Shown here piece by piece: positions 18,732-27,274 of a stretch of 64,000 nt of DNA. A program made the translations under genes and the position numbers. The notes under the pieces are model-generated. The model was not told the origin of the DNA, did no database searches, and saw only the letters and a list, made by a program, of their open reading frames with translations. Numbering within the stretch: position 1 is the stretch's first letter; the number at the start of each line of letters is the position of its first letter. The stretch comes from Cuneatibacter sp. NSJ-177 (lineage in GTDB: Bacteria; Bacillota; Clostridia; Lachnospirales; Lachnospiraceae). The stretch lies in NCBI RefSeq assembly GCF_022867805.1, contig NZ_JALIFO010000001.1, positions 620,001-684,000 on the forward strand. The letters run 5' to 3'.

Positions 18732-19571
18732 ATGGATTTTTTGGAATTGATCAAGGTAATCTTTTATGGTATCGTGGAAGGAATTACGGAATGGCTGCCG
18801 GTCAGCAGCACCGGCCATCTGATCCTGTTCGAGAGCTTCTGGCCTCTTGACGTGACGCCGGAGTTTTTGGAAATGTTCCGTGTCGTGATACAGCTCGGTG
18901 CGATTTTGGCGGTCTGCGTCGTGTTTTTTAAACGGCTGAATCCATTCTGCCGGTGCCATTCTCCGCAGCAGAAATCGGATATCTGGGATATCTGGGTCAA
19001 AGTGATCATCGGCTGTATCCCGGCCGGCATCATCGGACTGCTGCTCAATGATTTCTTTGACGAGCATTTTTATAAATGGCCGGTTGTGGCGGGAGCGCTG
19101 ATTCTGTACGGCGTTGCCTTTATCCTGATCGAAAACCGTAACCGCCATCAAAAACCCCAGATCCGGAGCTTTCGGGACATGAGCTGGATCACCGCCCTGT
19201 CGATCGGTATGATCCAGGTCCTGGCTCTGGTTCCCGGCACCTCCCGCTCTGGCTCTACGATTCTTGGAGCTATGCTGCTCGGCGTGTCCCGCACCGTATC
19301 GGCAGAATACAGCTTTTTCCTGGCAATCCCGGTGATGTTCGGTGCCAGCGGCGTAAAGCTTTTGAAATACGGCCTTAACTATACCGGAGCCGAGGTGATT
19401 ACGCTTCTCGTGGGCATGATCGTCGCGTTTGTCGTTTCCCTGTTTGTGATTCGTTTCCTGATGGATTTCATCAAGCGCTACAGCTTTAAGATTTTTGGAT
19501 ATTACCGGATTGCTTTGGGCATCCTGGTGGTGCTGATCGCAGTCATTTTTCCGGCTGCGCTTCCGCACTGA
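18732..19571 (+). CDS. uppP: Undecaprenyl-diphosphate phosphatase
   Basis: UppP (BacA) is a membrane phosphatase that recycles undecaprenyl diphosphate for peptidoglycan synthesis and gives bacitracin tolerance. The 279-aa protein has the catalytic signatures GIVEGITEWLPVSSTGHLIL near the N-terminus and LVPGTSRSGSTILGAMLLG, with about eight membrane helices. Last gene of the run starting at fmt; the following 148 bases carry a weak hairpin and a possible promoter. Confidence 0.95.
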   Translation: MDFLELIKVIFYGIVEGITEWLPVSSTGHLILFESFWPLDVTPEFLEMFRVVIQLGAILAVCVVFFKRLNPFCRCHSPQQKSDIWDIWVKVIIGCIPAGIIGLLLNDFFDEHFYKWPVVAGALILYGVAFILIENRNRHQKPQIRSFRDMSWITALSIGMIQVLALVPGTSRSGSTILGAMLLGVSRTVSAEYSFFLAIPVMFGASGVKLLKYGLNYTGAEVITLLVGMIVAFVVSLFVIRFLMDFIKRYSFKIFGYYRIALGILVVLIAVIFPAALPH

Positions 19572-19656
19572 GTGAAATAACGTCATTGGGAACAACCGCC
19601 GGTTCGGAGATTAATCAGGGAAACTCTATTTTTCTTAAGGAGTTTCGTAAGAAAAT

Positions 19657-19685
19657 TTTAAGCTTCTTTTTGAGGAATCTATGAT
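19657..19685 (+). promoter_or_regulatory. Possible weak promoter and AT-rich hairpin before the amidase gene
   Basis: TATGAT at 19680-19685 with a poor -35 box (TTTAAG at 19657) lies 35 bases before the amidase start. Just upstream, TTTTCTTA and TAAGAAAA (19630-19637 and 19648-19655) form an 8-bp AT-only hairpin followed by TTTT, perhaps a weak end for the uppP transcript. Nothing else is seen in 19572-19719. Confidence 0.35.
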
Positions 19686-19719
19686 AAGATAGGTGGGAGT
19701 ACGAAGGGGGAAACGCAAA

Positions 19720-20520
19720 ATGGCGGAGAAGAGAGAAAAAGGGGCGGAGCAAAGCGGCGGATCAAGAGCACGCACCGCACAGCTTCGCAGGCAGAAACGA
19801 AGAAAAAAACTGATCAAAGTCTGGACTTACCGGGCCATCGCTGTTCTCGTTGTGGTATTGCTGGGAGTGGGAGTTTTTTTCGGGGTGAGGGGCGTCATCC
19901 GCCTGTTTGGCGGCGGAAAGCAGAATTCTCCCTATGGTCTTCCCGATTATGTGAAGGAAGAGTATCTGACCGTAAATCCCTATTCCCGTCCGGGCCAGAA
20001 GCTTCCGGGGGGCGTGAAAGGAATCGTGATTCACTATGTGGCGAATCCGGGAACCACAGCGGAAAATAACCGTAATTATTTTGAAAATTTAAAGGACAAC
20101 GGCGATACCTATGCCAGCAGCAACTTTATCGTGGGACTGGAAGGGGAGGTTCTTGCCTGTGTGCCGGTGGATGAGGTGGCCTATGCCTCCAACAACAGGA
20201 ACGACGATACTCTCTCGATTGAATGCTGCCATCCGGATGAGACCGGGCAGTTTAATGATAAAACCTATGCCTCAGTGGTGAAGCTGACTGCTTATCTGTG
20301 CAACCGCTATCATCTGGATCCGCAAAGTGATGTGATCCGGCATTACGATGTCACTGGAAAAGCCTGCCCCCTTTATTATGTGGAGCATGAAGATGCCTGG
20401 CAGAGCTTTAAAGACGACGTGAAGAAAGCGATGGACCAGCTGGATGCGGATGAGACGGATTCGGAAACCACCAAAAGTGAGGATAACGGCACCGTAAGCG
20501 CCTCCACGGCGGCGGAGTAA
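19720..20520 (+). CDS. Membrane-anchored N-acetylmuramoyl-L-alanine amidase
   Basis: A cell-wall hydrolase of the amidase_2 (PGRP/AmpD) fold. Residues 1-40 are strongly basic (cytoplasmic), then one membrane helix (about 41-62), and the amidase domain outside (about 100-240). Zinc-ligand motifs are KGIVIHYVANPG, SIECCHPDETG and DVIRHYDVTGKACP. A Thr/Ser/Glu-rich tail follows. The ATG at 19720 behind AAGGGGGAA was chosen over the GTG at 19693 (266 aa). The next gene, an AI-2E-type permease, follows after 18 bases and is probably co-transcribed. Confidence 0.85.
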   Translation: MAEKREKGAEQSGGSRARTAQLRRQKRRKKLIKVWTYRAIAVLVVVLLGVGVFFGVRGVIRLFGGGKQNSPYGLPDYVKEEYLTVNPYSRPGQKLPGGVKGIVIHYVANPGTTAENNRNYFENLKDNGDTYASSNFIVGLEGEVLACVPVDEVAYASNNRNDDTLSIECCHPDETGQFNDKTYASVVKLTAYLCNRYHLDPQSDVIRHYDVTGKACPLYYVEHEDAWQSFKDDVKKAMDQLDADETDSETTKSEDNGTVSASTAAE

Positions 20521-20538
20521 AGGAAGGACTATGGAAGT

Positions 20539-21849
20539 ATGAAATTCCGACTTGACAAAAAATATATCCACTGGGGCATCACTGCATTTTTGGTGATTGC
20601 CGCCAGCGTGATATTCTATCTGATTCTGTCCCAGCTGCAGTCGATGAAGGCATTTTTAGCCATGCTGATCGGCGTATTAAAGCCGGTGATCTACGGCTTG
20701 ATTTTTGCATATTTAATGAATCCGATGCTGGGCTTTTTTGAAAAACGATGGTTTTTGATCTGGGGACACAAAGTGTTCCCGGAGAAGGATAAAAAAGCCC
20801 GCAGTATGGCGAGGGCGTTGGGCGTGGCAGCCAGCTTGCTGCTGGTGATTTTGATCGTCGTGGTGCTGCTTTGGATGGTGCTTCCGAAAATCTACGACAG
20901 CGTGGAAATGCTGGCCCGCAACCTCTCCACCTACTTGTCCCGCGGCCAGGAGCTGATCACCAGCACTTTCCCCAACGGGTCCGAGGCGGAGACCATTGCG
21001 CTGAATCTGTTTAATTCGATTTCCGACTATGCGACGACATGGCTGAGCGGAGAGGCGCTCGGCGATATCAGCAATATTGTGATCAGTATTTCCAGCGGAA
21101 TCTACAGTGTCTTGAAGGAAATCCTGAACATGATCATCGGCCTGATCGTGGCCGTCTATGTCCTGATGAGCAAGGAAAAGTTTGGGGCACAGGTAAAGAA
21201 AATTCTTTACAGTATTTTTTCTGTGAAAAATGTGAACGCGGTTCTGCGTGACCTCCAAGATGCAAACCGGATTTTCAGCGGTTTTATCAGCGGAAAGATT
21301 CTGGACTCGGCGATCATCGGCGCGATCTGTTTTATCTGCCTGACCGTGCTGAACATGCCCTACAAGGAACTGGTCAGCGTGATTGTGGGCGTCACCAATG
21401 TCATCCCGTTTTTCGGTCCTTTTATCGGGGCGATTCCCAGCGCATTCTTGATCCTGCTGATTGATCCGGTGAAATGCCTGATTTTCCTGATCTTCATCCT
21501 GATTTTGCAGCAGTTCGACGGAAATATCCTGGGGCCAAAAATTCTCGGCGAGTCCACAGGTCTCGGCAGTTTTTGGGTAATCTGCGCGATCTTAGTCGGC
21601 GGCGGCCTCTTTGGCTTCGTGGGGATGCTGTTCGGCGTTCCGGTCTTCGCCGTGATTTACATGATGGTAAAACGGTGGGTCGAGCGTTCCCTGCAAAAGA
21701 AGGGGATCCCGCCCCAGACAGCGGAATTCAAGAATATCATCTGTATTGACTCCGAGACGGAGCAGCCGGTTTACCGGGAGAGCCTGGATAAACTGGAAGT
21801 GGAGTTGGCTGAGGCAAAGAAGAGAAGAGCCTGGAAGAAGAAAAAATAG
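20539..21849 (+). CDS. AI-2E family transporter (YtvI/YdiK-like permease)
   Basis: A 436-aa membrane protein with about eight helices and the family pattern: two N-terminal helix pairs (FLVIAASVIFYLILSQL, LKPVIYGLIFAYLMNP), a central extracytoplasmic part (about 130-215), then FISGKILDSAIIGAICF, VTNVIPFFGPFIGAIP and ILQQFDGNILGPKILGES. The family is named for autoinducer-2 export but most clostridial members have unknown substrates, and several related proteins are Na+/H+ antiporters. It ends in a charged tail and is followed by a very strong terminator. Confidence 0.88.
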   Translation: MKFRLDKKYIHWGITAFLVIAASVIFYLILSQLQSMKAFLAMLIGVLKPVIYGLIFAYLMNPMLGFFEKRWFLIWGHKVFPEKDKKARSMARALGVAASLLLVILIVVVLLWMVLPKIYDSVEMLARNLSTYLSRGQELITSTFPNGSEAETIALNLFNSISDYATTWLSGEALGDISNIVISISSGIYSVLKEILNMIIGLIVAVYVLMSKEKFGAQVKKILYSIFSVKNVNAVLRDLQDANRIFSGFISGKILDSAIIGAICFICLTVLNMPYKELVSVIVGVTNVIPFFGPFIGAIPSAFLILLIDPVKCLIFLIFILILQQFDGNILGPKILGESTGLGSFWVICAILVGGGLFGFVGMLFGVPVFAVIYMMVKRWVERSLQKKGIPPQTAEFKNIICIDSETEQPVYRESLDKLEVELAEAKKRRAWKKKK

Positions 21850-21888
21850 ACGCTCCGTATGAGGCCCGAAAAAGGGGCGCCGTACAAA

Positions 21889-21938
21889 AATAGCAGCAAA
21901 AAAAGCCGCCCGTTATGGACGGCTTTTTTGCTGCTATT
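21889..21938. terminator. Strong bidirectional terminator
   Basis: AATAGCAGC-A(7)-GCCG pairs with CGGC-T(6)-GCTGCTATT across an 11-base loop, with T tracts on both strands. It separates the permease gene (+) from the convergent c-di-AMP receptor gene (-). Confidence 0.9.
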
Positions 21939-22002
21939 AAAACATGAGATTTTTGTCAGATCCTTTAGACTGCGGCAGACATCCCCGCGGCCTGTAAAAG
22001 GA

Positions 22003-22338
22003 CTAAAACTTTTGGAATTCTTCTACGGAAAGCACAAAGATCGTGGCCCCGCCCACTTCCATGTCCACCGGGACGGAAGAAGTGACGCCGGAGCAGAGAC
22101 TTCCGGCTGACGGCGTAGTGGCAAAGACCAGCTGGCGGCGGCGTCCGGAAAATTGTTTGATGATCTCGCAGACTTTCTCGACCAAATGGTCCTCGACACC
22201 GGTTAAGAGCGTTGTATTTCCCTTCTTTAAAAATCCGCCGGTGGATGCCATCTTTGTGACGAAAAACTTCTGCCGGTTTAATTCCTCCACCAATTCAGGC
22301 GCATCTTCGTTATGGACAATTGCCATAATCATCTTCAT
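22003..22338 (-). CDS. darA: PII-like cyclic-di-AMP receptor (DarA/PstA family)
   Basis: A small cytoplasmic PII-fold protein that binds c-di-AMP (formerly DUF970). The 111-aa product begins MKMIMAIVHNEDAPELVEEL and has FVTKMASTGGFLKKGNTTLL, the loop that contacts the nucleotide, and GVEDHLVEKVCEII. The ATG at 22338 was chosen because an AAAAGGAGG site lies 8 bases before it; the longer frame starts at a GTG within that site. It has its own consensus promoter at 22367-22395. Downstream target unknown; no cyclase gene is nearby. Confidence 0.93.
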   Translation of the reverse strand: MKMIMAIVHNEDAPELVEELNRQKFFVTKMASTGGFLKKGNTTLLTGVEDHLVEKVCEIIKQFSGRRRQLVFATTPSAGSLCSGVTSSVPVDMEVGGATIFVLSVEEFQKF

Positions 22339-22366
22339 CTTAAGCACCTCCTTTTCCGTTTTCTAT

Positions 22367-22395
22367 ATTATAATCGTTGTCCGAAAAAGATGCAA
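22367..22395 (-). promoter_or_regulatory. Sigma-A promoter of darA
   Basis: On the minus strand TTGCAT (22395-22390) and TATAAT (22372-22367) are 17 bases apart, with the start codon 29 bases past the -10 box. Confidence 0.75.
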
Positions 22396-22526
22396 TACAG
22401 TTTCGTGTTAAAATCCTATTCCACGAGGTGAAATTGAATGAGCGACAATTTTAACAGAAATTTTATCGTTGAAAAGAATAAATAGGTTCAATGAAAAAAA
22501 AGAATGAATTATCCTCGCATTTCCTC

Positions 22527-22555
22527 TTGGAAAATCGTTGTTAGTATAGTATAAT
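22527..22555 (+). promoter_or_regulatory. Sigma-A promoter P1 of the catabolic cluster
   Basis: TTGGAA (22527-22532), a 17-base spacer and a perfect TATAAT (22550-22555). A palindrome shared with promoter P2 lies just downstream at 22573-22588. The region 22396-22526 before it shows no gene. Confidence 0.75.
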
Positions 22556-22572
22556 AATCCATGCAGTGGGTG

Positions 22573-22588
22573 ATTCCACACTGTGAAA
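22573..22588 (+). promoter_or_regulatory. Candidate operator O1
   Basis: ATTCCACACTGTGAAA, an imperfect palindrome (TTnCACA-n-TGTGnAA, centre at 22581), lies about 26 bases past the -10 box of P1, in the first transcribed bases. Almost the same sequence occurs at the same place behind P2. A repressor site is likely; the IclR or LysR product encoded downstream is the natural candidate. Confidence 0.65.
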
Positions 22589-22627
22589 GTCTCATTGTGA
22601 AAAACAAAATTCAAGGAGGAGTTTACA

Positions 22628-23455
22628 ATGAAAAGAAAATTTTCCATCGCACATCTGAGCGCCCTGAAGGTTCCGCCGCAGGATATGGTTTACATGGCTG
22701 CCGCCGCAGGCTTTGATTTCGTCAGCATCCGCCCGGTTCTTCTGGGAACCCCCGGTGAGCCGAACTATGCCGTAGACCTGAATCCTGAGATGTACAAGGA
22801 ATTCGATGTGGCAATGGCCGAAACCGGCATGAAGCTCAGCGATATCGAGCTGTTCCGTCTGACCGACGAAGTAGATATGGACAAGTGGAAACCTGCCTTT
22901 GAGTTTGCTCAGAAGCACGACTGCCATCATCTGATCACCAGCTGCTGGACTCAGAAGACCGAGTATGCGAAAGAGACTCTGGCGAAACTCTGCGAGATGA
23001 CCAAGCCTTACGGCATCACCTGCAACTTTGAGTTCGTTACCTGGTCTGCCTGCCCGGATCTGAAGACGGCGAAAGAGTTTATCAACTACACCAAAGCCGA
23101 CAACATCGGTCTGCTGGTAGATACTCTGCATTTTGACCGTTCCCGCGTATCCATGGCTGAGCTGGACGATTGCCCCCGCGATTGGTTCAACTTCATCCAC
23201 CTGTGCGACGGCCCGGCTCCCCGCCCGGCGATGGATGACAATGAAGCTCTGATCCATACCGGAAGAGACGCTAGACTGTACATCGGAGAAGGCTGCGTCG
23301 ATATCGCTGGCATCGTGAAGAGAATTCCGGATTCGGCTGTCTGCTCCATCGAGCTTCCTCATAACAAGAGAGTCGAAGTTTACGGTGCGCTTGAGCATTA
23401 CAAACAGTGCCTGAACAGCGCAAAGGCTTACTTTGCTGCTCACGGCATCGACTAA
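22628..23455 (+). CDS. Sugar-phosphate isomerase/epimerase-family TIM barrel (possible dehydratase)
   Basis: A 275-aa AP-endonuclease-2-like TIM barrel of the xylose-isomerase superfamily. Probable metal ligands are visible at the strand ends: CNFEFVTW (Glu), LLVDTLHFDRS (Asp/His), NFIHLCDGPAPRP (His) and CSIELPHN (Glu). Relatives include inosose dehydratase (IolE), 3-dehydroshikimate dehydratase and hydroxypyruvate isomerase, so dehydration or isomerisation of a polyhydroxy keto compound is plausible. An AAGGAGGAG site precedes the ATG. It has its own promoter and operator and is followed by a large stem-loop, so it can be expressed apart from the next four genes. Exact reaction unknown. Confidence 0.82.
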   Translation: MKRKFSIAHLSALKVPPQDMVYMAAAAGFDFVSIRPVLLGTPGEPNYAVDLNPEMYKEFDVAMAETGMKLSDIELFRLTDEVDMDKWKPAFEFAQKHDCHHLITSCWTQKTEYAKETLAKLCEMTKPYGITCNFEFVTWSACPDLKTAKEFINYTKADNIGLLVDTLHFDRSRVSMAELDDCPRDWFNFIHLCDGPAPRPAMDDNEALIHTGRDARLYIGEGCVDIAGIVKRIPDSAVCSIELPHNKRVEVYGALEHYKQCLNSAKAYFAAHGID

Positions 23456-23479
23456 TAGACTTATTTGCTCTGCTGAGGC

Positions 23480-23539
23480 GGCGCACTCCGCGCCAAGGAA
23501 CATGGCTGCTGACGCAGCCGTACTCCGGCGCGGGTGCGC
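23480..23539 (+). terminator. Large two-level stem-loop after the first cluster gene
   Basis: An outer GC-rich stem (23480-23494 with 23527-23539) continues through GGA/TCC to an inner perfect GGCTGC-TGAC-GCAGCC hairpin (23504-23519). A T-rich stretch ending in TTTTTT follows about 15 bases later. It may terminate, or process, the transcript of the first gene. Confidence 0.6.
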
Positions 23540-23567
23540 GCTTTGTGCATACTTTTTTAAAAACATA

Positions 23568-23596
23568 TTGACGAACGGATTGTAAAGTAGTATAAT
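23568..23596 (+). promoter_or_regulatory. Sigma-A promoter P2 of the catabolic cluster
   Basis: TTGACG (23568-23573), 17-base spacer, TATAAT (23591-23596): close to consensus. It lies upstream of the acylating aldehyde dehydrogenase gene and is followed by operator O2. Confidence 0.85.
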
Positions 23597-23610
23597 TTCA
23601 ATGAACGGAA

Positions 23611-23637
23611 TCAGGATTCCACGCTGTGAAATCCTGA
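23611..23637 (+). promoter_or_regulatory. Candidate operator O2
   Basis: A 27-base imperfect palindrome centred on 23624: the arms TCAGGATT and AATCCTGA pair perfectly and the core is CCACGCTGTG. The core repeats O1 (ATTCCACRCTGTGAAA). The centre lies 28 bases past the -10 box, matching O1. Confidence 0.7.
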
Positions 23638-23674
23638 AGAAGCGATTTGAGCTTATATTCAAGGAGGAAGAAAC

Positions 23675-25213
23675 ATGAGCAGAATGGTTGACATGAAGGC
23701 AGTCTATGAATCCAAAGGACTGACCCAGGAGCAGATCGACGACATCGAAGCCTGCTTCGCAAGAGCTGACAAAGCTCAGCTGGAATTCGAGAAATGGAGT
23801 CAGGAAGACATTGACAGAACGATCCGTTCCGTAGCCCAGAAGGTGGCAAACTCCAAAACCTTCCATGAGCTGGTTGAACTTGGCATCAAAGAGAGCCGTT
23901 TCGGCGATCCGATCAGCCGTGAGAATAAGAGATTTAAAATCCGTGGTATCCTGCGCGATTGCCTGAGAGAGAAATCCGTTGGCTGCGTAAAAGAGATGCC
24001 TGAGAGAAAGATCAAAATCTATGCAAAACCCGTTGGCATTATCGCCTGCGTTATCCCGGCTACCAATCCGGATCTGACCCCGGCCGGCAATGCCATTTAT
24101 GCGATCAAGGCGAGAAACGCCATCATCTTCTCCCCCCATCCCCGTACGGCTGGAACCAGCTACAAGACCTGTGAGCTGATGCGTGAGGGCCTGGCCCGCG
24201 TAGGCGCTCCTAAGGATCTGGTACAGTGCCTCGGCGGCGGTCTGGGTGAGGATGGCAAGACCATCGTTAAGATCAACCGTCAGATGTCCGAAGCTCTGAT
24301 GTCCAAGTGTGATCTGGTTATCGCTACCGGCGGCCAGGGCGTTGTTCGCCGTTCTTATACTTCCGGTACTCCGGCATACGGCGTAGGCGCCGGCAATGCC
24401 ACCATGATCTGGGACGAGACTGCGATCAAGGATCTGCATCATGCAGCTGACAACACCATGCGTTCCAAGACTTCCGATTTCGGTTCCGGCTGTTCCGCAG
24501 ACGGCAACGTTGTGATCCATGAGAGCATTTGGGACGAGGCTCTGAAAGAGCTGCAGTCCGTTGGCGGTTACCTGATGACCGAAGAAGAGCAGAAGGCCAT
24601 GAGAAACGCTATGTGGGATGAGGACATTCACAGACTGTCCGACACGGTTGCTCTGTCCGCTCTGGATATGGCAAAGGCCGCTGGCTTCTCCGTACCGGAG
24701 ACCACCCGCTTCCTGATTGCTTCCCACGGAACCGGTGTTTTCACCAAGGGCGAAGAGGGAATCTGGTGCCGTGAGAAACTGTCCACCGTACTGGCTGTTC
24801 ACAAATACTGCGGCGAGTTCCAGAACGCGATCGACGCGATCATGGCGATCCACGAAGTAGGCGGCAAGGGCCACTCCGTTGGTATCTTCACCTTCGACGA
24901 GAGCCACATCGACAGACTGGCTTCCGTTGCCCGCGTAGGCCGTATCATGGTTCGTCAGCCTCAGTCTAAGGCAAACTCCGGTTCCATGAACAACGGCATG
25001 CCGATGACTTCTTCGATCGGCTGCGGTACTTGGGGCGGAAACGCTACGTCCGAGAACGTACATCTGCATCACTACATGAACATGACTTGGGTATCTTGGG
25101 AGTATGACACCCCCGACTGGCAGACCGATGAGGAGCTGTTCGGCGAATTCTACGATCCGGAGCTGGAGAAAGTTCAGTACTCCGCTTACAACTCCAATGA
25201 TGCTGTGAAATAA
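23675..25213 (+). CDS. CoA-acylating aldehyde dehydrogenase
   Basis: A 512-aa NAD(P)-dependent aldehyde dehydrogenase of the CoA-acylating branch (EutE, AdhE N-domain, sulfoacetaldehyde dehydrogenase SauS). Marks are KPVGIIACVIPATNP, NAIIFSPHPRT, LVIATGGQGVVRRSYTSG, AYGVGAGNATM and the catalytic Cys273 in SDFGSGCSADGN. The lack of the Glu-rich motif of non-acylating enzymes fits CoA-ester formation. It would turn an aldehyde made in this pathway into an acyl-CoA. All of its roughly 27 Arg codons are AGA, CGT or CGC, with no CGG, unlike the housekeeping genes here, which suggests high expression. Aldehyde substrate unknown. Confidence 0.85.
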   Translation: MSRMVDMKAVYESKGLTQEQIDDIEACFARADKAQLEFEKWSQEDIDRTIRSVAQKVANSKTFHELVELGIKESRFGDPISRENKRFKIRGILRDCLREKSVGCVKEMPERKIKIYAKPVGIIACVIPATNPDLTPAGNAIYAIKARNAIIFSPHPRTAGTSYKTCELMREGLARVGAPKDLVQCLGGGLGEDGKTIVKINRQMSEALMSKCDLVIATGGQGVVRRSYTSGTPAYGVGAGNATMIWDETAIKDLHHAADNTMRSKTSDFGSGCSADGNVVIHESIWDEALKELQSVGGYLMTEEEQKAMRNAMWDEDIHRLSDTVALSALDMAKAAGFSVPETTRFLIASHGTGVFTKGEEGIWCREKLSTVLAVHKYCGEFQNAIDAIMAIHEVGGKGHSVGIFTFDESHIDRLASVARVGRIMVRQPQSKANSGSMNNGMPMTSSIGCGTWGGNATSENVHLHHYMNMTWVSWEYDTPDWQTDEELFGEFYDPELEKVQYSAYNSNDAVK

Positions 25214-25227
25214 TAATAGTTCTGAAA

Positions 25228-25258
25228 CCTAGCAGGGGGGATTTTCTTCCCTGCTAGG
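25228..25258 (+). other. Intercistronic stem-loop
   Basis: CCTAGCAGGG (25228-25237) pairs with CCCTGCTAGG (25249-25258) across an 11-base loop. Only a short, delayed T run follows (TTTTTT from about 25271), so partial termination or mRNA processing/stabilisation is possible. The next gene starts 56 bases later. Confidence 0.7.
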
Positions 25259-25314
25259 GTACCATAAAGGTTTTTTCAAATTTCAATAAATAAAAAATAA
25301 CCAAAGGAGTTCAC

Positions 25315-27195
25315 ATGAAAAAGTTAGTTTCTGACCAGCTCGTTGATTATTTGGAGCGCAGAGGCGTCGATTATGTCTTCGGTCTTTGCGGACATACGGT
25401 CATCGCTATGCTGGATGCTTTCAGCCGCGCGAAGAACCTGAGATACATCAGCGTCCGCCACGAGCAGATCGCAGCCACCGCAGCCGACGGCTATGCCCGT
25501 GTTGCCCATAAGGCCGGCGTGATGATCTGCCACCTGGGGCCGGGCCTGACCAACGCCACCACCGGCGTTGCCAACGCCGCTTTTGACTCCATTCCCATGG
25601 TAGTCATCGCCGGCGATGTGCCGAGCTACTACTACGGCAAGCATCCGCACCAGGAAGTCAACATGCACTGCGACGGATCCCAGTACGACATCTACAAGCC
25701 TTTCGTAAAGAGAGCTTGGAGAGTGGACCGTCCGGAAGCCTTCCCGGAAATCATGGATAAGGCGTTCCGTCTGGCAGAGTCCGGCCGTCCGGGCCCGGTT
25801 CTGATCTCCGTGCCGATGGATATGTTCTCCCGCGAAATCGAGACCGACTGCTGGGAGCGCACATACATGGACTCTCACGAGACCATCAAGCCCGCTCTGG
25901 ATCCGGCTACCGCAAAAGCGATTGCCAAGGAGCTGATCGAGGCGAAGAATCCTGTCATCCATGCAGGCGGCGGCGTACTGCTGGCGCAGGCATCCGATGA
26001 GCTGGCTGCCCTGGTGGAATTCCTGGATATCCCGGTTTCCCGTACCCTGATGGGCCAGAGCTGTATTCCGGACAACCATCCGCTGATGCTGGGCCAGACC
26101 GGATTCTGGGGCTTTGAGCTGACCCATGAGAAGACCACAAAGGCAGACCGGATCCTGATCCTGGGAAGCCGCATGGCAGAAGCCGACAGCTCTTCCTGGT
26201 ACAAGGGAGTAACCTTTAACCAGAGCATCACCAAGTTCATGCAGATCGACATCGACCCCACCGAGATCGGACGGAACTATCCGGTAATGATCGGTGCTGT
26301 GGCAGATCTGAAGCATGCCCTGGCTCAGATTCTGGAAGCGGCGAAGGAGCTGAAGCCGGAAGGAATCAGCCATCCGGAGCTGCGCAAAGAGATTGCGGAC
26401 TTCAAGGCGAACTTTAAGAAAGAGAATCAGGCGATCTGCGACGACGGCCGTTTCCCGATGACGCCTCAGCGAATCCTGAGAGACGTGAAGGCGCTGGTAC
26501 CGGAAGACGCCCTGATCTTCACCGATGTGGGCTGGAACAAGAACGGAGTTGCTCAGCAGTATGACATTACCGTACCGGGCGCGATCAACCATCCTTCGGG
26601 ACTTGCGACCATGGGATTCGGCGCAGGCGCAATCCTGGGCGCGAAGCTGGCTGCTCCGGAGCGCGTGGTACTGACGCTGACCGGCGACGGCGGATTCGGC
26701 GCTGCCAACCCTTGCGTAATCGCTACGGCGAAAGAGCAGGGAATCCCGGTGATCTGGATCGTCATGAATAACAGCGCATTCGGAACCATCGCTGGCCTGG
26801 AAGGACTGCATTACACCAATGAGAAGGAGAGCTGCCCGCAGCATCTGGGAACGGAATTCAAGATCCGCCCGGCTGACGCAGAGGGAAGCTTCCGTCAGTC
26901 TTGGGAGTCCTACAGCCCGGATTGGGCAGCGATTGCCCGTGGCTACGGGATCAAGGCGAAGAAGATCGCAAGTGCGGACGAGTTTGCTGAGGTTCTGAAG
27001 GAAGCCCTGGAGTGCAACGAGCCTTATCTGATCGACGTGCCGATGGAGAACATCGCAGTACCGACTCCTGGCGTGTGGAACATCAATGATATCTACACGA
27101 AGAAGGATACCGTAGATGTGTGCAACGGACGTCTGAAATTCGCTGACGAGATGGGCGGCAAGGCCGCTGAGGTTGTTCGTTCTCAGGCGGATTGA
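25315..27195 (+). CDS. Thiamine-diphosphate-dependent enzyme (acetolactate-synthase-like)
   Basis: A 626-aa ThDP enzyme, longer than acetolactate synthase (about 550-570). The N-terminal PYR domain has VRHEQIAATAADGYARV with the activating Glu50, then GPGLTNATTGVANAAFDSIP. The central domain has NPVIHAGGGVLLAQA, and the C-terminal PP domain has the cofactor motif LTGDGGFGAANP...MNNSAFG. An uncommon segment DVPSYYYGKHPHQEVNMHCDG follows the first domain core. The family includes decarboxylases, carboligases and C-C hydrolases such as IolD; this sequence did not look like IolD or sulfoacetaldehyde acetyltransferase to me. In the cluster it may cleave or decarboxylate a keto acid or diketone to feed the aldehyde dehydrogenase. 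Confidence 0.85.
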   Translation: MKKLVSDQLVDYLERRGVDYVFGLCGHTVIAMLDAFSRAKNLRYISVRHEQIAATAADGYARVAHKAGVMICHLGPGLTNATTGVANAAFDSIPMVVIAGDVPSYYYGKHPHQEVNMHCDGSQYDIYKPFVKRAWRVDRPEAFPEIMDKAFRLAESGRPGPVLISVPMDMFSREIETDCWERTYMDSHETIKPALDPATAKAIAKELIEAKNPVIHAGGGVLLAQASDELAALVEFLDIPVSRTLMGQSCIPDNHPLMLGQTGFWGFELTHEKTTKADRILILGSRMAEADSSSWYKGVTFNQSITKFMQIDIDPTEIGRNYPVMIGAVADLKHALAQILEAAKELKPEGISHPELRKEIADFKANFKKENQAICDDGRFPMTPQRILRDVKALVPEDALIFTDVGWNKNGVAQQYDITVPGAINHPSGLATMGFGAGAILGAKLAAPERVVLTLTGDGGFGAANPCVIATAKEQGIPVIWIVMNNSAFGTIAGLEGLHYTNEKESCPQHLGTEFKIRPADAEGSFRQSWESYSPDWAAIARGYGIKAKKIASADEFAEVLKEALECNEPYLIDVPMENIAVPTPGVWNINDIYTKKDTVDVCNGRLKFADEMGGKAAEVVRSQAD

Positions 27196-27207
27196 TCTTG
27201 TGAAATC

Positions 27208-27249
27208 ATCCCCCCTTTCCGAGTCCTTCGGGGCTCCGGCAGGGGGGAT
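27208..27249 (+). other. Intercistronic two-level stem-loop
   Basis: ATCCCCCCT (27208-27216) pairs perfectly with AGGGGGGAT (27241-27249); inside it GAGTCC-TTCG-GGGCTC (27221-27236) forms a second stem with a stable TTCG tetraloop. No T tract follows, so it is not a standard terminator. Confidence 0.75.
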
Positions 27250-27274
27250 AATATAAAAATGGAGACAGAAACAT

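Noticed and set aside
22592-25072. An 826-codon open frame on the minus strand, opposite the TIM-barrel and aldehyde dehydrogenase genes.
   Set aside because: It runs across two clear plus-strand genes and their promoter, has no ribosome site and no recognisable domain; codon bias of the plus-strand genes removes stop codons on the other strand.
25315-27195. Assigning the ThDP enzyme as IolD or as sulfoacetaldehyde acetyltransferase.
   Set aside because: Length and context are suggestive, but the N-terminal and linker sequences do not resemble what I know of either family, so only the general class is given.
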